DNA of 64,000 bases, taken from positions 186,001 to 250,000 of the forward strand of contig NC_030994.1 of assembly GCF_000149955.1 (NCBI RefSeq), written 5' to 3'. The notes under the pieces are model-generated. The model did no database searches, had not been told where the DNA came from, and was given only the letters and a program-made list of their open reading frames with translations. The stretch is from Fusarium oxysporum f. sp. lycopersici 4287 (taxonomy: Eukaryota; Ascomycota; Sordariomycetes; Hypocreales; Nectriaceae). A program made the translations under genes and the position numbers. This document shows, piece by piece, positions 46,746-56,807 of this stretch (position 1 is the first letter of the stretch; every line of letters starts with the position of its first letter).

Positions 46746-48036
46746 GAACTCTAGCACTGTCGAGGCAACGATTATTCCTGCGAACAGGACTGCAGTGAAA
46801 GACAACTGGTGTATTGATGCGGATGCCTTCATAGCAGTCTGGTCACGCATTCTCACATAGCCTTTGACTCCATGAGGCTCTTCCAGAATATTACGAACGA
46901 GAACGTCGATCAGGTTGATGCTGTACCAAGCATGGAGTGCATGATGAAAAACTGGATAAACATGAGTGACGTCCTTCTGTGTTTGTGGCACATTTACTGG
47001 AGGTTAGCACCAATGGACAGGGGTTTCAGCGCTGGAGGGAGTGGCTCTAGCGTTAGCAGATCTACGAGCCACTATAATGTGAATATGCAGGCACTTCAAG
47101 ACTCAATAAAATTTATAATAAATGTTTACCTAGATATTTTTATAACCTAGAATAGAGGTCCTAGGTTTTCTTTCCTCCCCTTGCCAATCAATCGTGATTG
47201 AATACTGAGGCCTCTATTTAATAACCATATTTGGACTCTTTGCTGCCTTTGCCGCTTTATATTAGCCTTTCTGGCTTTCTGTGCCTGTGTCTGGGACATG
47301 ACTGAATTGATTAGTCTCCAATTCGGGTAACAGGGCCTGACCTATGTAATAATCGTAGTCCAGGAGTTGCTGCAAATATACATATTGACTGCAAGAACTT
47401 GACACCATTGTGTTCAAGATAGTCACCTGATAGAATGGCAAATAATGCATAGCTATAGCTGAGGCTTGTTTTACAGTGCCTCTTAAAAAATGACAGTTTC
47501 ATAACAACCTCGTGCGCTCCAGTCCACTGTCGACCTTCTCGACTTGTGAAAGCCTCTAGCCCGACAAGGTAGATTGACCAATCGCATAGCCCGTGGCTTT
47601 AATATGGAGACAAATGTGTTGTTCCGACCCTCCTTCACACATCTGTGTTGAAGCCGCTTCTGCAGCTTTCTCGGACATGGCCAATTATAATCTACTACAA
47701 TATGCACCCCTCCCCCTCCACAACACCAGACACGTTGCTCTGCATCGACAAAGGTGAAAGACTGCTGAAACTGAAGAATAATTATTACCGTCTCAGATTT
47801 TGCTCTGGTTGCCTTGGCCGCCTTACCAACACAACGGTGTGAGGATGAATTGGTGGCGGACTCATTAGATCTCAACTAAGACAGTTGGCTTGCATTGTTT
47901 GACAAAGAATTCTTTTTCACTTGTGATAGCCTCAACTTTTTAAACTTATTATCAAACAGAGTTTCACAACGAAAACAATTCGTTGTTTGAGTAACATTGT
48001 TTTCTCATTGATTTGCCTACAGCCTTGTTTTTCGCA
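46746..48036. other. Intergenic region between divergent C2H2-type genes
   Basis: About 1.3 kb with no supported gene. The 47095-47160 part is AT-rich. It contains the 5' flanks of the genes at 45-46.7 kb (minus) and 48.0 kb (plus). The ORF that extends upstream to 46991 could be coding if the alternative start is used. Confidence 0.45.
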
Positions 48037-49494
48037 ATGAGCATCATCACTCTTATACCAAGTGGGCTCCAAATCCACCAAGAATTTGGTGGAGGTCAGG
48101 TGCTTCTCGATTCCAATTACTACTCAATTGCGCCGAAACAGAGAAAGCTACCAACAAAACTGGAGACCCTGATCCAACAGCTTTGCATCCTGAGTCTTTT
48201 TGCCGACTTTTATAAGCCAGAGGGACGAAACAAGAATAAAAACCAACAGGTGGCTACCAAGGTTCAAGACGAAGTTTTACCCTTACCCTCCAAAGGCCAA
48301 ATTAGTGCCGCTACCCGACACTTTGACATTGGAGCCAATGGCGCCCCCAACGCCGTGGTATTATTTCCGGGGAACTGCAGACACTACCGCTGGCGGTTTC
48401 TCCACTGTCTCACACTGGAATCGTATGGTTCTGAGCCGCCGAGCTTCGGATACAAGAGGGTTGGTTCGCCAGCCTCTGGAAATCAATCTGGTGAAAAGAA
48501 ACAGCGATCTAACAGGGAAAATAATGACCGGAATGATGACAAAGGCAACAAGGGAAATGGACAAGGCCCAGGCAAAAAGAAAAGAGGCTTTGGCCCCCAA
48601 CAGCCTTTTATCAAAAAGCTTGCTTGTCTATTCTTCAAGCTGGATCCTCAAAAATATCAATGCTGCGCTGGATACAACCTCACCAAGTGGGATCATGTTT
48701 TGCAACACCTCAAGCGAATACATCTTATCCAAGGAGAGCATTGCCCCAACTGCCGAAAAGAATTTGAGGGCCAGTTCGCTGAGGCTGAAAAAAATGCACA
48801 TATTCTCCAAGATGCTTGTGAGAAGAAAACCCCCTTAGAAACTGGACTGCTTCTTGAAGAGGAGTATAACGATCTCACCGGCCTACATGGTTCTCATGAG
48901 GAAAAGTGGTATAAAGCATGGAAAAAGCTCTTTGGAGAACACCCAGCTCCCTATTCACCGTTCATTGAAACTCTGGAGTCTATGCTGGAAGTGCAGTACA
49001 GCACTCTGGAGAGAGAACTGCCGAGTCTTTTACAGTCATTCCTTCGCGATGCGATGGTTAGGCCGGATGGTGATAGTACCTCAGCTACTACCAACGCTAT
49101 ACTGAGGCTGATACGGAATCCACTTCCTACTTCCAGTTCCATTGTACACGGAGAACCTCAGGCTGGGTTAGCACCTTCGACACTGGGACAATTACCGGAG
49201 GTCCATGACATGCCACCCAGCCATGATCCAGAGCCTTCGCCCAATACTGGGGAGTCTTTTAGGCCCAGCACTGGCGATATTTATGCTCAACGAGACATAT
49301 CAATAATGGAAACTAGACCTTTTGCGTCACAGGACATATTGGATGAACTACTTTGGCCCCAGCCCTCGGAAGAATCTTCGATTTTCGATCCTGTGTTCTT
49401 TGGTGAGGATGAATATTTTGATCAGTGGATTAACTACCTGGGTGACGGACAATATTTTGAAGGGCTTGATAACAGGGGGCATAGTCTAGAATGA
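48037..49494 (+). CDS. Fungal C2H2-type zinc-finger-like protein
   Basis: Predicted 485 residues as a single frame from the ATG at 48037. A basic low-complexity linker (KKQRSNRENNDRNDDKGNKG) leads into a finger-like module CLFFKLDPQKYQCC...VLQHLKRIH, then HCPNCRKEFEGQFAEAEKNA with a distal Cys, and KWYKAWKKLFGEHPAPYSPF, the W-x-x-x-x-x-x-L-F motif of this fungal family. The C-terminal half is Ser/Pro/Glu-rich and ends in an acidic aromatic tail (SIFDPVFFGEDEYFDQW), which could activate transcription. It belongs to the same family as the genes at 45.0 and 50.3 kb. The region 48330-48430 is less protein-like and may hide an unrecognised intron. Function unknown. Confidence 0.75.
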   Translation: MSIITLIPSGLQIHQEFGGGQVLLDSNYYSIAPKQRKLPTKLETLIQQLCILSLFADFYKPEGRNKNKNQQVATKVQDEVLPLPSKGQISAATRHFDIGANGAPNAVVLFPGNCRHYRWRFLHCLTLESYGSEPPSFGYKRVGSPASGNQSGEKKQRSNRENNDRNDDKGNKGNGQGPGKKKRGFGPQQPFIKKLACLFFKLDPQKYQCCAGYNLTKWDHVLQHLKRIHLIQGEHCPNCRKEFEGQFAEAEKNAHILQDACEKKTPLETGLLLEEEYNDLTGLHGSHEEKWYKAWKKLFGEHPAPYSPFIETLESMLEVQYSTLERELPSLLQSFLRDAMVRPDGDSTSATTNAILRLIRNPLPTSSSIVHGEPQAGLAPSTLGQLPEVHDMPPSHDPEPSPNTGESFRPSTGDIYAQRDISIMETRPFASQDILDELLWPQPSEESSIFDPVFFGEDEYFDQWINYLGDGQYFEGLDNRGHSLE

Positions 49495-50312
49495 ATAATA
49501 TTGCTTATGCGGGCTGTCACTGTTTTATGCATTGTTTTAATTTCAAGTTCGCATAACTGAAGGCGAAACGTTGAGTATTCTACACATGTAATCCAGTGTC
49601 GAAATAGCATGATATTCCCTACGCACTACGTAACGGCTATAAAGTAAGTCAAAGTGACGATTTTGAGTCTTATCACTATGAAGTCTCAAAATGACATATC
49701 TATCAAAGCGCATCCTGTAAAGAATCGAATTGAGGATATTGGGGCCCAAATTACTACCTTGTTGGGGAGCGATGTGACTTGAGGCGCCCAATGCTGCCCA
49801 AAATAATGATGCATCAGCTGAATGTGAAATACAGAAACCATTTCACTAATACATGCTGCCAGGTGACCCAGAAAAGTGACCCCAGGACAAGTAAAATGCA
49901 TCAGCATCTTGAGATAAGCATGAGATAATAAGGCTCTGTTAGTGCAAGGGCAGCGAGTTGGTGGCTGATTTGTCACACTTGTGTCTAGTGCAGTAGTGTC
50001 TCACTCGCCGTCCCCAGTAAAATTGAGGCTCAGCTCGTGTCGGAATGGCAGATCGGGTTACCGCTTTCATGCGTCACCGCTAAAATCCTGCGGCTCTACC
50101 AGCTACACACCTGTGATTTGAGATGCGGCTCAAGCGGGGGTCATTGAATGAGGCTCAATGTATAAGAGGGGGGTGCAATCGAAGGCATCCATATCACAAT
50201 GAGCATCACGCACCTAACAAGAATTTTATCTTCCAATCACAGTGCATTGAATTTCTTGTTGTTACATATATTTCATCTCAATTCATTCTCTCTACAACCA
50301 TTGAAAGGCGTA
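49495..50312. other. Intergenic region, no supported gene
   Basis: This 818-bp stretch lies between two C2H2-type paralogues. An in-frame ATG at 50199 would extend the next gene by 38 mostly hydrophobic residues, so part of the right end may be coding. Confidence 0.45.
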
Positions 50313-51332
50313 ATGGGCATTCTTCATTTTCGCTCTCGACGAGCAGCATTAACGCAAACGCTTCCACTAAGGCCTTCACAGCCTTCAACAAACAGTGCAA
50401 ATGGAGTAAGAACATCTCGGTTTCAGCACCACCGACACGGCTCTCGGGATTGCGACGTTGGGTACAGAGAAAATAGCTACGACAGTACTAGTGAAAGCTC
50501 AGGTGACGAATCCTGTTGCGAGGCCGAGTCTAGGCAATGGATCAATAGCACATTGCTTAATGACCCCAGGATTCAACTTGCGAGACAGCATTTACTACCA
50601 GTGGCTCGTGCACAGCTTGACAGATTCTTCTCGGAAGCGATATACACCGAGCCACCGCACCACGAACAGATACAACAAGAGCCCAGAATTGAATACAATT
50701 GGGTGCCTCCAACGGACTTCAACACAAGTTGCGATAACCAGGGTCGCGCTAGTGACGATTCTTTTGTTGTTATACCACCAGTAGGAAGTCACTTCCGCTA
50801 CCGATGTCCCTTTCACGCTTCGAACCCAAAGAAATATCCTGTCTGTCTGATTCATCACGAACTGTATTCTATTGAGAGTGTGATAAATCATGTCAAACGG
50901 CATCACGCTCGGCCGCCTTACTGCCCAAGGTGCTCAAATACTTTTGAGACTGTGTCGAAATGCGACAGGCATATCTTGGAGAGAAGATGCAGAACCAAGT
51001 CTCTCAAAATACCAGACGGTGTCAATTTCTACCAGACGAACAGACTTTCGAAGAAAGACAATACCCAACTATCTAGCAAACGGCGCTGGGAGCGTATATA
51101 CAAGATAGTCTTCCCAGGGGCTGAAAGTTGTCCCTCGCCATATTTGGATAGTGGGGTTGGGCTGGCCGTGTCGATGGCACGAGACTTTTGGAGAGAACAA
51201 GGAAGAGATGTGGTATCTGAGTTTTTGGCGGGTCAGAATTGGCTGTCATTCGGCCTAGGAGATGATGCACATGCTGTACTGTATGAGTTGGTCATCTATG
51301 ATCTTATCGGGCAACTCGTGGAGGAAGGTTGA
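50313..51332 (+). CDS. Fungal C2H2-type zinc-finger-like protein (third paralogue)
   Basis: Predicted 339 residues, single exon, from the ATG at 50313; the ATG at 50199 gives 377. This is the most canonical of the three paralogues. After an acidic Ser-rich region (SYDSTSESSGDESCCEAES) come YRCPFHASNPKKYPVC...VINHVKRHH, then YCPRCSNTFETVSKCDRHIL with ERRC, and the companion motif RWERIYKIVFPGAESCPSPY. This order (CPF-x-K-x-P-x-x-Y, NHVKRHH, CPRC...F, H, then W-x-x-IY-x-I-x-FP) is the standard architecture of a large fungal C2H2 family of unknown role. The C-terminal 60 residues (FWREQGRDVVSEFL and so on) are helical. A likely DNA-binding or protein-interaction module. Confidence 0.82.
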   Translation: MGILHFRSRRAALTQTLPLRPSQPSTNSANGVRTSRFQHHRHGSRDCDVGYRENSYDSTSESSGDESCCEAESRQWINSTLLNDPRIQLARQHLLPVARAQLDRFFSEAIYTEPPHHEQIQQEPRIEYNWVPPTDFNTSCDNQGRASDDSFVVIPPVGSHFRYRCPFHASNPKKYPVCLIHHELYSIESVINHVKRHHARPPYCPRCSNTFETVSKCDRHILERRCRTKSLKIPDGVNFYQTNRLSKKDNTQLSSKRRWERIYKIVFPGAESCPSPYLDSGVGLAVSMARDFWREQGRDVVSEFLAGQNWLSFGLGDDAHAVLYELVIYDLIGQLVEEG

Positions 51333-51447
51333 GGTTCTTGGTTTTATTGATTTATGGGAAAAGAGGGAGATCAACGCCAGATATTAACAACTTGGAGAGT
51401 CTATTTCGTTAGACACGCAAATTGACACTAATCAGGTTGCAGAAACT

Positions 51448-51610
51448 GGCTGTTAATATTGGTTCCTTGGAGATAATATCGGCGATGGGCCTTTCGCATA
51501 GATTAAACATTCAGAATAGCTTTTGCCAATTGATGCTTCATCCATTATCTTGACCAAAGTTCCAACCGTTGTTGATATGCTTAGTTGCCTTGCCCAACCA
51601 AGAACTGCGG
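51448..51610 (+). repeat. Dispersed repeat, copy A
   Basis: Begins GGCTGTTAATATTGGTTCC, continues through GCATAGATTAAACATTCAG and AATAGC, and then a TCCATTATCTTGACCAAAG-like segment ending near CAAGAACTGCGGCTCC. The first 80-100 bp match copy B; the later part matches copy C. Confidence 0.6.
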
Positions 51611-52260
51611 CTCCAGTCGAAGTCATGAGTCAGAAGTGTGAGTAGTATTACTCGTGAGCTAGAAAGGAGCCCTAGTCTTCAGCAAGCAGAAGTATATCAA
51701 TTAGACAGTGCTCTTTATGTTCTGCGTCAGTTGTTACTTTACCTCTCACGTACCCAGCCATTCAACCGGCCCGGTAGTTAGAGAGGTAAAGTCCTTTCGC
51801 TTCCTTTTTGGCAGATCGCCAATGTCTCCCAACGCACAGGTTTGCTCTGTATCAGCATATATTCCCTCTTTAGGTAATCCCCTATATTTCATTGGCCATC
51901 GATGTTTAACCTTAATTGCCATATGGACTTTCTATGTGTCTAGTAGGACATCAGGAACATACGCCTCCGTGCCGTATCAGGTCACTTTTTAAATTAACAG
52001 CGAATTGAATCAAGATAGTATCACTGGACTACGAAGTAAAATATAAAATTAGTCTTCCAAGCAAAACGAAGCTGTTGGTTGACACAGAATGCAGGCAACA
52101 AGAAGCGACCTTAGCTGGATTTCAACTCGTTCCCCCACCAACGTCGGTCAGAGTCCTCTGAGGCCTTAAGAATATCACATACTATGACCAGTCTTCTGAC
52201 CACGCAGAGGTTCTAAAGAATCAGATGCTATAATAGATTGGGGAAGATGCTGCAGGTGCT

Positions 52261-52365
52261 GGCTGTTAATATTAGTTTCGTAGAGGTGATATTAGCCGTG
52301 GGCTTTTTGCATAGATTGAATACTTAGAATAGCTATTATCAACTGAGTTTCACCTTCTAGTAAGA
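52261..52365 (+). repeat. Dispersed repeat, copy B
   Basis: Same orientation as copy A: GGCTGTTAATATTAGTTTCG, GCATAGATTGAATACTTAG, AATAGC and GAGTTTCACC. Differences from copy A include several C-to-T and G-to-A changes (for example GGGCCTTTCGC against GGGCTTTTTGC), as expected from RIP or deamination. Confidence 0.6.
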
Positions 52366-52410
52366 ATAGCCTGCTAGAGACTCTTATCAACCCGTGAATA
52401 CTCATACTAT

Positions 52411-53403
52411 CTATCCAAAAGTAGCTTGTAACCAACCTACCACATCCTGACCGAACTCAACAGGCATCTCGAGGAGTGCCCAATGACCCCCCTCCCTTGT
52501 CACACTCTTGACATTTGGCAGCAGCCCTGCATCAACGCTCGGCTGCAGTAAGGCGGGCTTGCACACAGCGTCATTCTCTGCGCCCCAGAAAAAGGCTGGC
52601 ACATTAATGGTCTTTGCATCCTCGGCCACCAGGCTATCTGCCTCGTTTTGCAGACCCAGGGTCCAGGCCTTATACCAACAACTTGGGGCGTTAAAGCCAC
52701 CATCCCTACCGAGCCGGGCCATGAAGTCTGCCTTATGCTCAGACGTAGCATATGGTAGTGTCGGCTGCGTCTGGCCCTCGGTGACAAATTTTCGCATGCG
52801 GTCAGGGGTACTATAGTTCTCGAGGTAGCTTTGGGGATCGCCAAAGGCCGCACTATACACAGATTCGAGATTTTGGTTCATGATGCTCACGCCATCGTCT
52901 GCGGTAAAGAAGTGCCAGTATTCGAAGAAGCCGTAACCAAAGGTTTCTTTGGTCATCTTATTCCAAGCATCAAGGTCGAACTGCCCGGCTGGGGGGCTAT
53001 AGGCGTTATTCACCATAACAACACCACAAACGCGCGAGGGGTAAAAGTTATAAAGTCGCTGGCACATAATGCTACCCCAGTCATGGCCGAGGGATATGAT
53101 ACTGTTCAGGCTTTCGGCGTCGAGAATTTCGACCGCATCGGCCGTCATATGCTGCCACGCATAACAGTTGGGATCGGTTGGTTTGGAGCTCTCGCCGTAG
53201 CCTAGGCAGTCTAGGGCTACAATGCCATAGCCGTTTGGGACGAGGTAATCGTTGATGAAACCGGCCCAGAGCAATGCCGTGTCGGGCCAGCCGTGAAATA
53301 GGATGAGAGTCGGCTTAGAAGCCTGAGCACGGGAGGTGTAGTAGGTGTAAGTGAATCCGCGGGAGACCTGGAGGGTCTTTTTGGTGAGCTTCGAGAGATC
53401 CAT
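52411..53403 (-). CDS. Epoxide hydrolase (alpha/beta-hydrolase fold)
   Basis: Predicted 330-residue single-exon soluble hydrolase. The oxyanion-hole motif FHGWPD is at residues 36-41, the nucleophile elbow GHDWGS gives Asp108, the lid contains several Tyr and Trp residues, the acid strand ends in FFWGAENDAVCKP near 275-287, and EGGHWALLEMP supplies His307. An Asp nucleophile with the HGWP motif is typical of epoxide hydrolases (and of haloalkane or fluoroacetate dehalogenases), and the general plan matches fungal soluble epoxide hydrolases. The reaction would add water to an epoxide, giving a diol. No immediate partner gene is evident. Confidence 0.92.
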   Translation of the reverse strand: MDLSKLTKKTLQVSRGFTYTYYTSRAQASKPTLILFHGWPDTALLWAGFINDYLVPNGYGIVALDCLGYGESSKPTDPNCYAWQHMTADAVEILDAESLNSIISLGHDWGSIMCQRLYNFYPSRVCGVVMVNNAYSPPAGQFDLDAWNKMTKETFGYGFFEYWHFFTADDGVSIMNQNLESVYSAAFGDPQSYLENYSTPDRMRKFVTEGQTQPTLPYATSEHKADFMARLGRDGGFNAPSCWYKAWTLGLQNEADSLVAEDAKTINVPAFFWGAENDAVCKPALLQPSVDAGLLPNVKSVTREGGHWALLEMPVEFGQDVVGWLQATFG

Positions 53404-53917
53404 AGTAGTCGATGGGACGAGGTGCTTTATTAATCCAGGTTTGTTAACACAGGTAGTAGACTAACATGGGAGACAAGTCGGTTCTATATATAACAGATTT
53501 GCCAAAAGTTAAACTGCGATGCACAGTTCTCTGACAATACTAGTATCTAAACCTAAGGGCCAGGGTGGATCAAGCCAGATCAGCCTGCTCAACTTCTGTA
53601 TGGGAGGCTGACAAACTCCGCGGAGGGTTTATAGAACGGAAAATAACTCTTTCTTTAATGGCACACCTATTATACCCTCTGTTTATTTCTGCTTTGTTGT
53701 ATCTGTAGAACTTAAATAATATTACAAAGAAAAACAGCTTTAGCTTGAATACATTGCAGTTTATCTTCTTAAGTACTTACCTTTATACTTACCTCTAGGT
53801 CTAATAATTATAAAGCACTAGATGCTTAAAGCTATAAGTTATAATAACTATGCATAAGAATTTTATTAGTTACTATTTCGCAGTTAGTTCTGATTCTGCT
53901 TAACCTGGATCTTGAAT

Positions 53918-53959
53918 TATCCCGCTCGGTATATCCCACTCGATGTATCCCACTCGGGA
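53918..53959 (+). repeat. 14-nt tandem repeat, three units
   Basis: Units TATCCCGCTCGGTA, TATCCCACTCGATG and TATCCCACTCGGGA follow one another without gaps. Confidence 0.6.
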
Positions 53960-54025
53960 CTCGGCATCCCATGTATGTCTCCCACCCATCCGCCAGTCCT
54001 TACTGACGTAAACACTTGTCCTCAT

Positions 54026-54135
54026 ACTTAGAATAGCTACTATTAATCGAGTCTCACCCACTATCTTTACCAGGTCCATAATGACACAAGACGACTCATT
54101 ACTATAGATTTCCTCGTCGATCAAAGAACTGGGTC
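54026..54135 (+). repeat. Dispersed repeat, copy C (5' truncated)
   Basis: Starts at ACTTAGAATAGCTACTATTA, continues with CGAGTCTCACCCACTATCTT, TACCAGGTCC and ends near CAAAGAACTGGGTCC. It matches the second half of copy A and the CTTAGAATAGCTA...GAGT part of copy B; the GGCTGTTAATATT end is missing. Confidence 0.55.
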
Positions 54136-54348
54136 CCTATTCTACGCTAACTCCACGCTATGACATACTAGACTAATCGGAATTTCGGTATGCACCTTGT
54201 TGTTTCGACCCAAATTGGAGCTCGAAAGTGAAAGAACATTCATAGAGGCCAAGCCAGTTCGACACCAAGACAAGGTGACAAACACCATCAACAAAAATCC
54301 TCAAGGAGCAAACTTGACGTCAAATATTCAAGTCAGAGTCTCTGACCC

Positions 54349-54852
54349 TCACAGCGACAGTGTCCAGAACTCCCCAGTCAATTCCACACCCCAGTCATTG
54401 TGATTCAGTGTCTCAACCATTTCAAAACCCGCCTTTTTATATAATCGTCGAGCACCCTCCAAAATGCTCTGCGTCCAAAGATCAATGTGCTCGTATCCCG
54501 CTTCTCTCGCGAAGTTGATGCATTGCTGGATCAAGGCCGTTCCAACACCCAGACCTCTTGCACTTTCATCAACCAACAGCAGTCGTAGCTTTGCAGTTTT
54601 TGGCTTTTTATCTTGCACCAACATGATGCAGCCGAGAAATGATCCATCCTTTTCAGCAATCCAGCAGCCTTCCAGGTCGGGTTTGAAGTTGTCGAGAAAA
54701 TCAGCGGTGATTCTTGCAATTAAAGATTCGAAGCGATAATTGAAGCCGTGTTCCTGCGCGTAGACTGCTCCGTGTCGATACGTTATGTAGCCCATGTCGC
54801 CTGGTTGGTGGCTGCGAATGGTGAAAGGCGGGGAAGATGGATTGCGAGTCAT
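54349..54852 (-). CDS. GNAT-family N-acetyltransferase
   Basis: Predicted 167-residue single-exon protein. The GNAT core is visible: GCWIAEKDGSFLGCIMLVQD (strands 3 and 4), KLRLLLVDESARGLGVGTAL with the acetyl-CoA pyrophosphate-binding R/Q-x-x-G-x-G/A loop, LIQQCINFAREAGYEHIDLW and ARRLYKKAGFEMVET, the closing strand/helix motif B. The N-terminal GDMGYITYRHGAVYAQEHGF is like the acetyltransferase half of bacterial MarR-GNAT fusions, but no MarR domain is present. The acceptor substrate is unknown. Cytosolic by lack of signal. It may be a horizontally acquired family, judging only from its resemblance to bacterial proteins. Confidence 0.9.
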   Translation of the reverse strand: MTRNPSSPPFTIRSHQPGDMGYITYRHGAVYAQEHGFNYRFESLIARITADFLDNFKPDLEGCWIAEKDGSFLGCIMLVQDKKPKTAKLRLLLVDESARGLGVGTALIQQCINFAREAGYEHIDLWTQSILEGARRLYKKAGFEMVETLNHNDWGVELTGEFWTLSL

Positions 54853-55317
54853 TTTAGATGAAGATAAAGATGCAGATGATGGTATTGCTACGTCTTAGTT
54901 TTCTGACGGAATTCTATCTTTTATATCTGAAGCCTTCTTCTCATCTTGTTTCTCATCGGTGGGTATGGTATCACAAAATGTCATCCAGAAGGCGCATTTT
55001 TAGCTATCGACGTTGAATGTCAATTAAGGGCGCACGGTAAACTCTGCCCTGTACCTAATTCCGCTGGCGCCAAGACGCACCTTTCCGTACTTTATCTGGC
55101 CCGGAACACAACAGCGTTATTGCCGTATTAAAGTCAATCTAAGCAGAATTACCATTTTCTCGGATCCAACCATCACGAACACTCACTCCCAGCATATCTC
55201 AACCAATTTTGACCTAGATGATTAGTAGATTAAATGATTGAACGATGAAATTTGTCATGTAATTGAAAAAACGCTATTTGGAAGAAGTCTATAGTACAAG
55301 AGAATGTAAATAACATT
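54853..55317. other. Intergenic region with GNAT promoter
   Basis: This 465-bp stretch lies between the GNAT start and the 3' end of the transporter gene; no coding evidence. Confidence 0.5.
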
Positions 55318-56807
55318 TCAAGAGTTGTCTCCGCAAGAGAAAACACCACGAACACCACCATCAGAGTTGAAGATGTCGAGAAGTTCAGTGATGGATGCCC
55401 ACAGACCAGCTGCGTTCATGAAAAGTGACATGATAATAAGGAGGGCATTGACGATCGTCAAAGAGATCTTCTTCCAGTCACGGAAGTATTGTCCCTTGTT
55501 CATGTGGAACCAAAAGACGGCACTGAAACCATAAGTGAACCAAGAGATTGTTGTCGCAGATGTAATAGAAAGAATCGAGTCAAAGACAGGAATAGCGTTG
55601 GATAGAATGAAGACAACGATCCAGAAGCCAGTGACGGAAGCGATCCAGGTTGACCAAGATTTGACAGAGTTGGAAGTGACTTCGTTGAGGTTACCAGTCC
55701 ATCTCATGACATTGACAAAGATGTACTTGGATCCGATGTGACCATAAGCGAGGCCGGTAGCGAAGATGGCAGGAAGGGCGATGCCGAAAGCAGCCTTTGC
55801 AAAGGTTGTCGAGGTGGATCCCAGAATGGGAGAGGTCGTGTATTCGGCTCCGAGGCAGTAGAAGATGACGGCGAAGATGACATACATGGTCATTGAACCG
55901 CATTCGAGGACAGTGAGACAGAACTTGAAGTCTTCGAGGGGATTGGTCATCTCGGCAAGGTAGCCCTATCACTCGTTAGCATAGATCACGTCGATGACTG
56001 ATTCGTACTTACAACAAAGCTCAGATTGGCAGCGTAAGCAAAGACAATCTTCAAGCAAGCATTAAGACCATCGCGGAAACTGGGATTTCCGACGATGACA
56101 ATCTCTCTCTTCCACTCAGCCATGTTATCAACGCCCTTAGGGCCTTGAACACCAAGAACAACCATGACGAGAATGCATGCAGCCAAAACACTAAGAGCGT
56201 TGGGAATTCCAAGATGGGATACAAACTTGGTAGTGCGAGGGATGCAAAAGATGTAGCAGGCAGCGCAGGAGATGAAGATGAAGACGACAGTGCAGGCTGC
56301 ATGGCTGCTGATTGTGTTGAGGGCGATAGAGAGGGTGACCATAGCTGAAGCTGCGACGAAGATGACTTGTATCATCATCATGACACCTGTGATGCTCTCC
56401 AGGGTTCTTCCACCGACGAAGCGGGTCATGTCGACGATGTTCAATACCTGAGGGTGCAGCCTGTAGTATTGTAACAGCTCATACGCTGTATACCATGATA
56501 TCACACCGATGCCGATAAGCGCGATAATACCGGGAACGAGGCCGAGGGTCTTGAGGGTCGAGGGAAGAGACAAGATACCAAGACCGATCTGATTGGCAAA
56601 TAGGATAAATATGGTATCCCATCGCTTCAGTGTTCGAAAGTTCTTGCCACCTTGGGAGTAAATGTTGGTGTTGTCAGCAGACTCTTGGACGGTCTGGAAG
56701 TCATGGCTGTGACCTTCATGAGAGCTAATCTCATGCTTAAGGCCATCGCTATCAGAGCTAGGATCATGAAACTGTCCAGCAGTTTTGGCGACGTTATCCT
56801 TCTCCAT
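55318..56807 (-). CDS. Amino-acid transporter, AAAP family
   Basis: Predicted 480-residue amino-acid/auxin permease-family protein. Exons 56807-56013 and 55965-55318 are joined over a 47-nt intron (GTAAGT donor, TAG acceptor), giving NLSFVGYLAEMTNPLEDFKF. A hydrophilic, His/Asp/Ser-rich N-terminus (about 60 residues) precedes the first helix segment FILFANQIGLGILSLPSTLK, the family's hallmark. About eleven hydrophobic segments follow, including PGIIALIGIGVISWYTAYEL and FGIALPAIFATGLAYGHIGS. It resembles the neutral/aromatic amino-acid transporters of filamentous fungi (N system, Neurospora Mtr type). Plasma membrane, H+-coupled import is the likely role. Confidence 0.92.

Larger units (their letters stand above)
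51333..52410. other. Repeat-bearing intergenic region
   Basis: About 1.1 kb without a supported gene. It holds two copies (51448 onward and 52261 onward) of a dispersed repeat annotated separately. The 95-codon frame at 51708-51992 has no recognisable feature. Confidence 0.5.
53404..54348. other. AT-rich, repeat-bearing intergenic region
   Basis: 945 bp. The part from about 53640 to 53880 is AT-rich and resembles a decayed element. It also holds a 14-nt tandem repeat and copy C of the dispersed repeat, listed separately. No coding evidence. Confidence 0.5.

Noticed and set aside
46746..46991. Upstream extension of the 45-kb C2H2-type gene to an ATG at 46991
   Set aside because: In frame, but the added 82 residues have a hydrophobic stretch and no similarity to the acidic N-termini of the family; kept only as an alternative start.
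48200..48838. 212-codon plus-strand frame
   Set aside because: It overlaps the C2H2-type gene in another frame and has no family motif; the overlapped frame carries the finger and W-x-LF motifs.
50199..50312. Upstream ATG of the third C2H2-type gene
   Set aside because: It would add 38 largely hydrophobic residues (FLLLHIFHLNSF) unlike the rest of the protein; the ATG at 50313 is preferred.
51708..51992. 95-codon plus-strand frame between repeat copies
   Set aside because: No recognisable motif; lies in repeat-bearing sequence.
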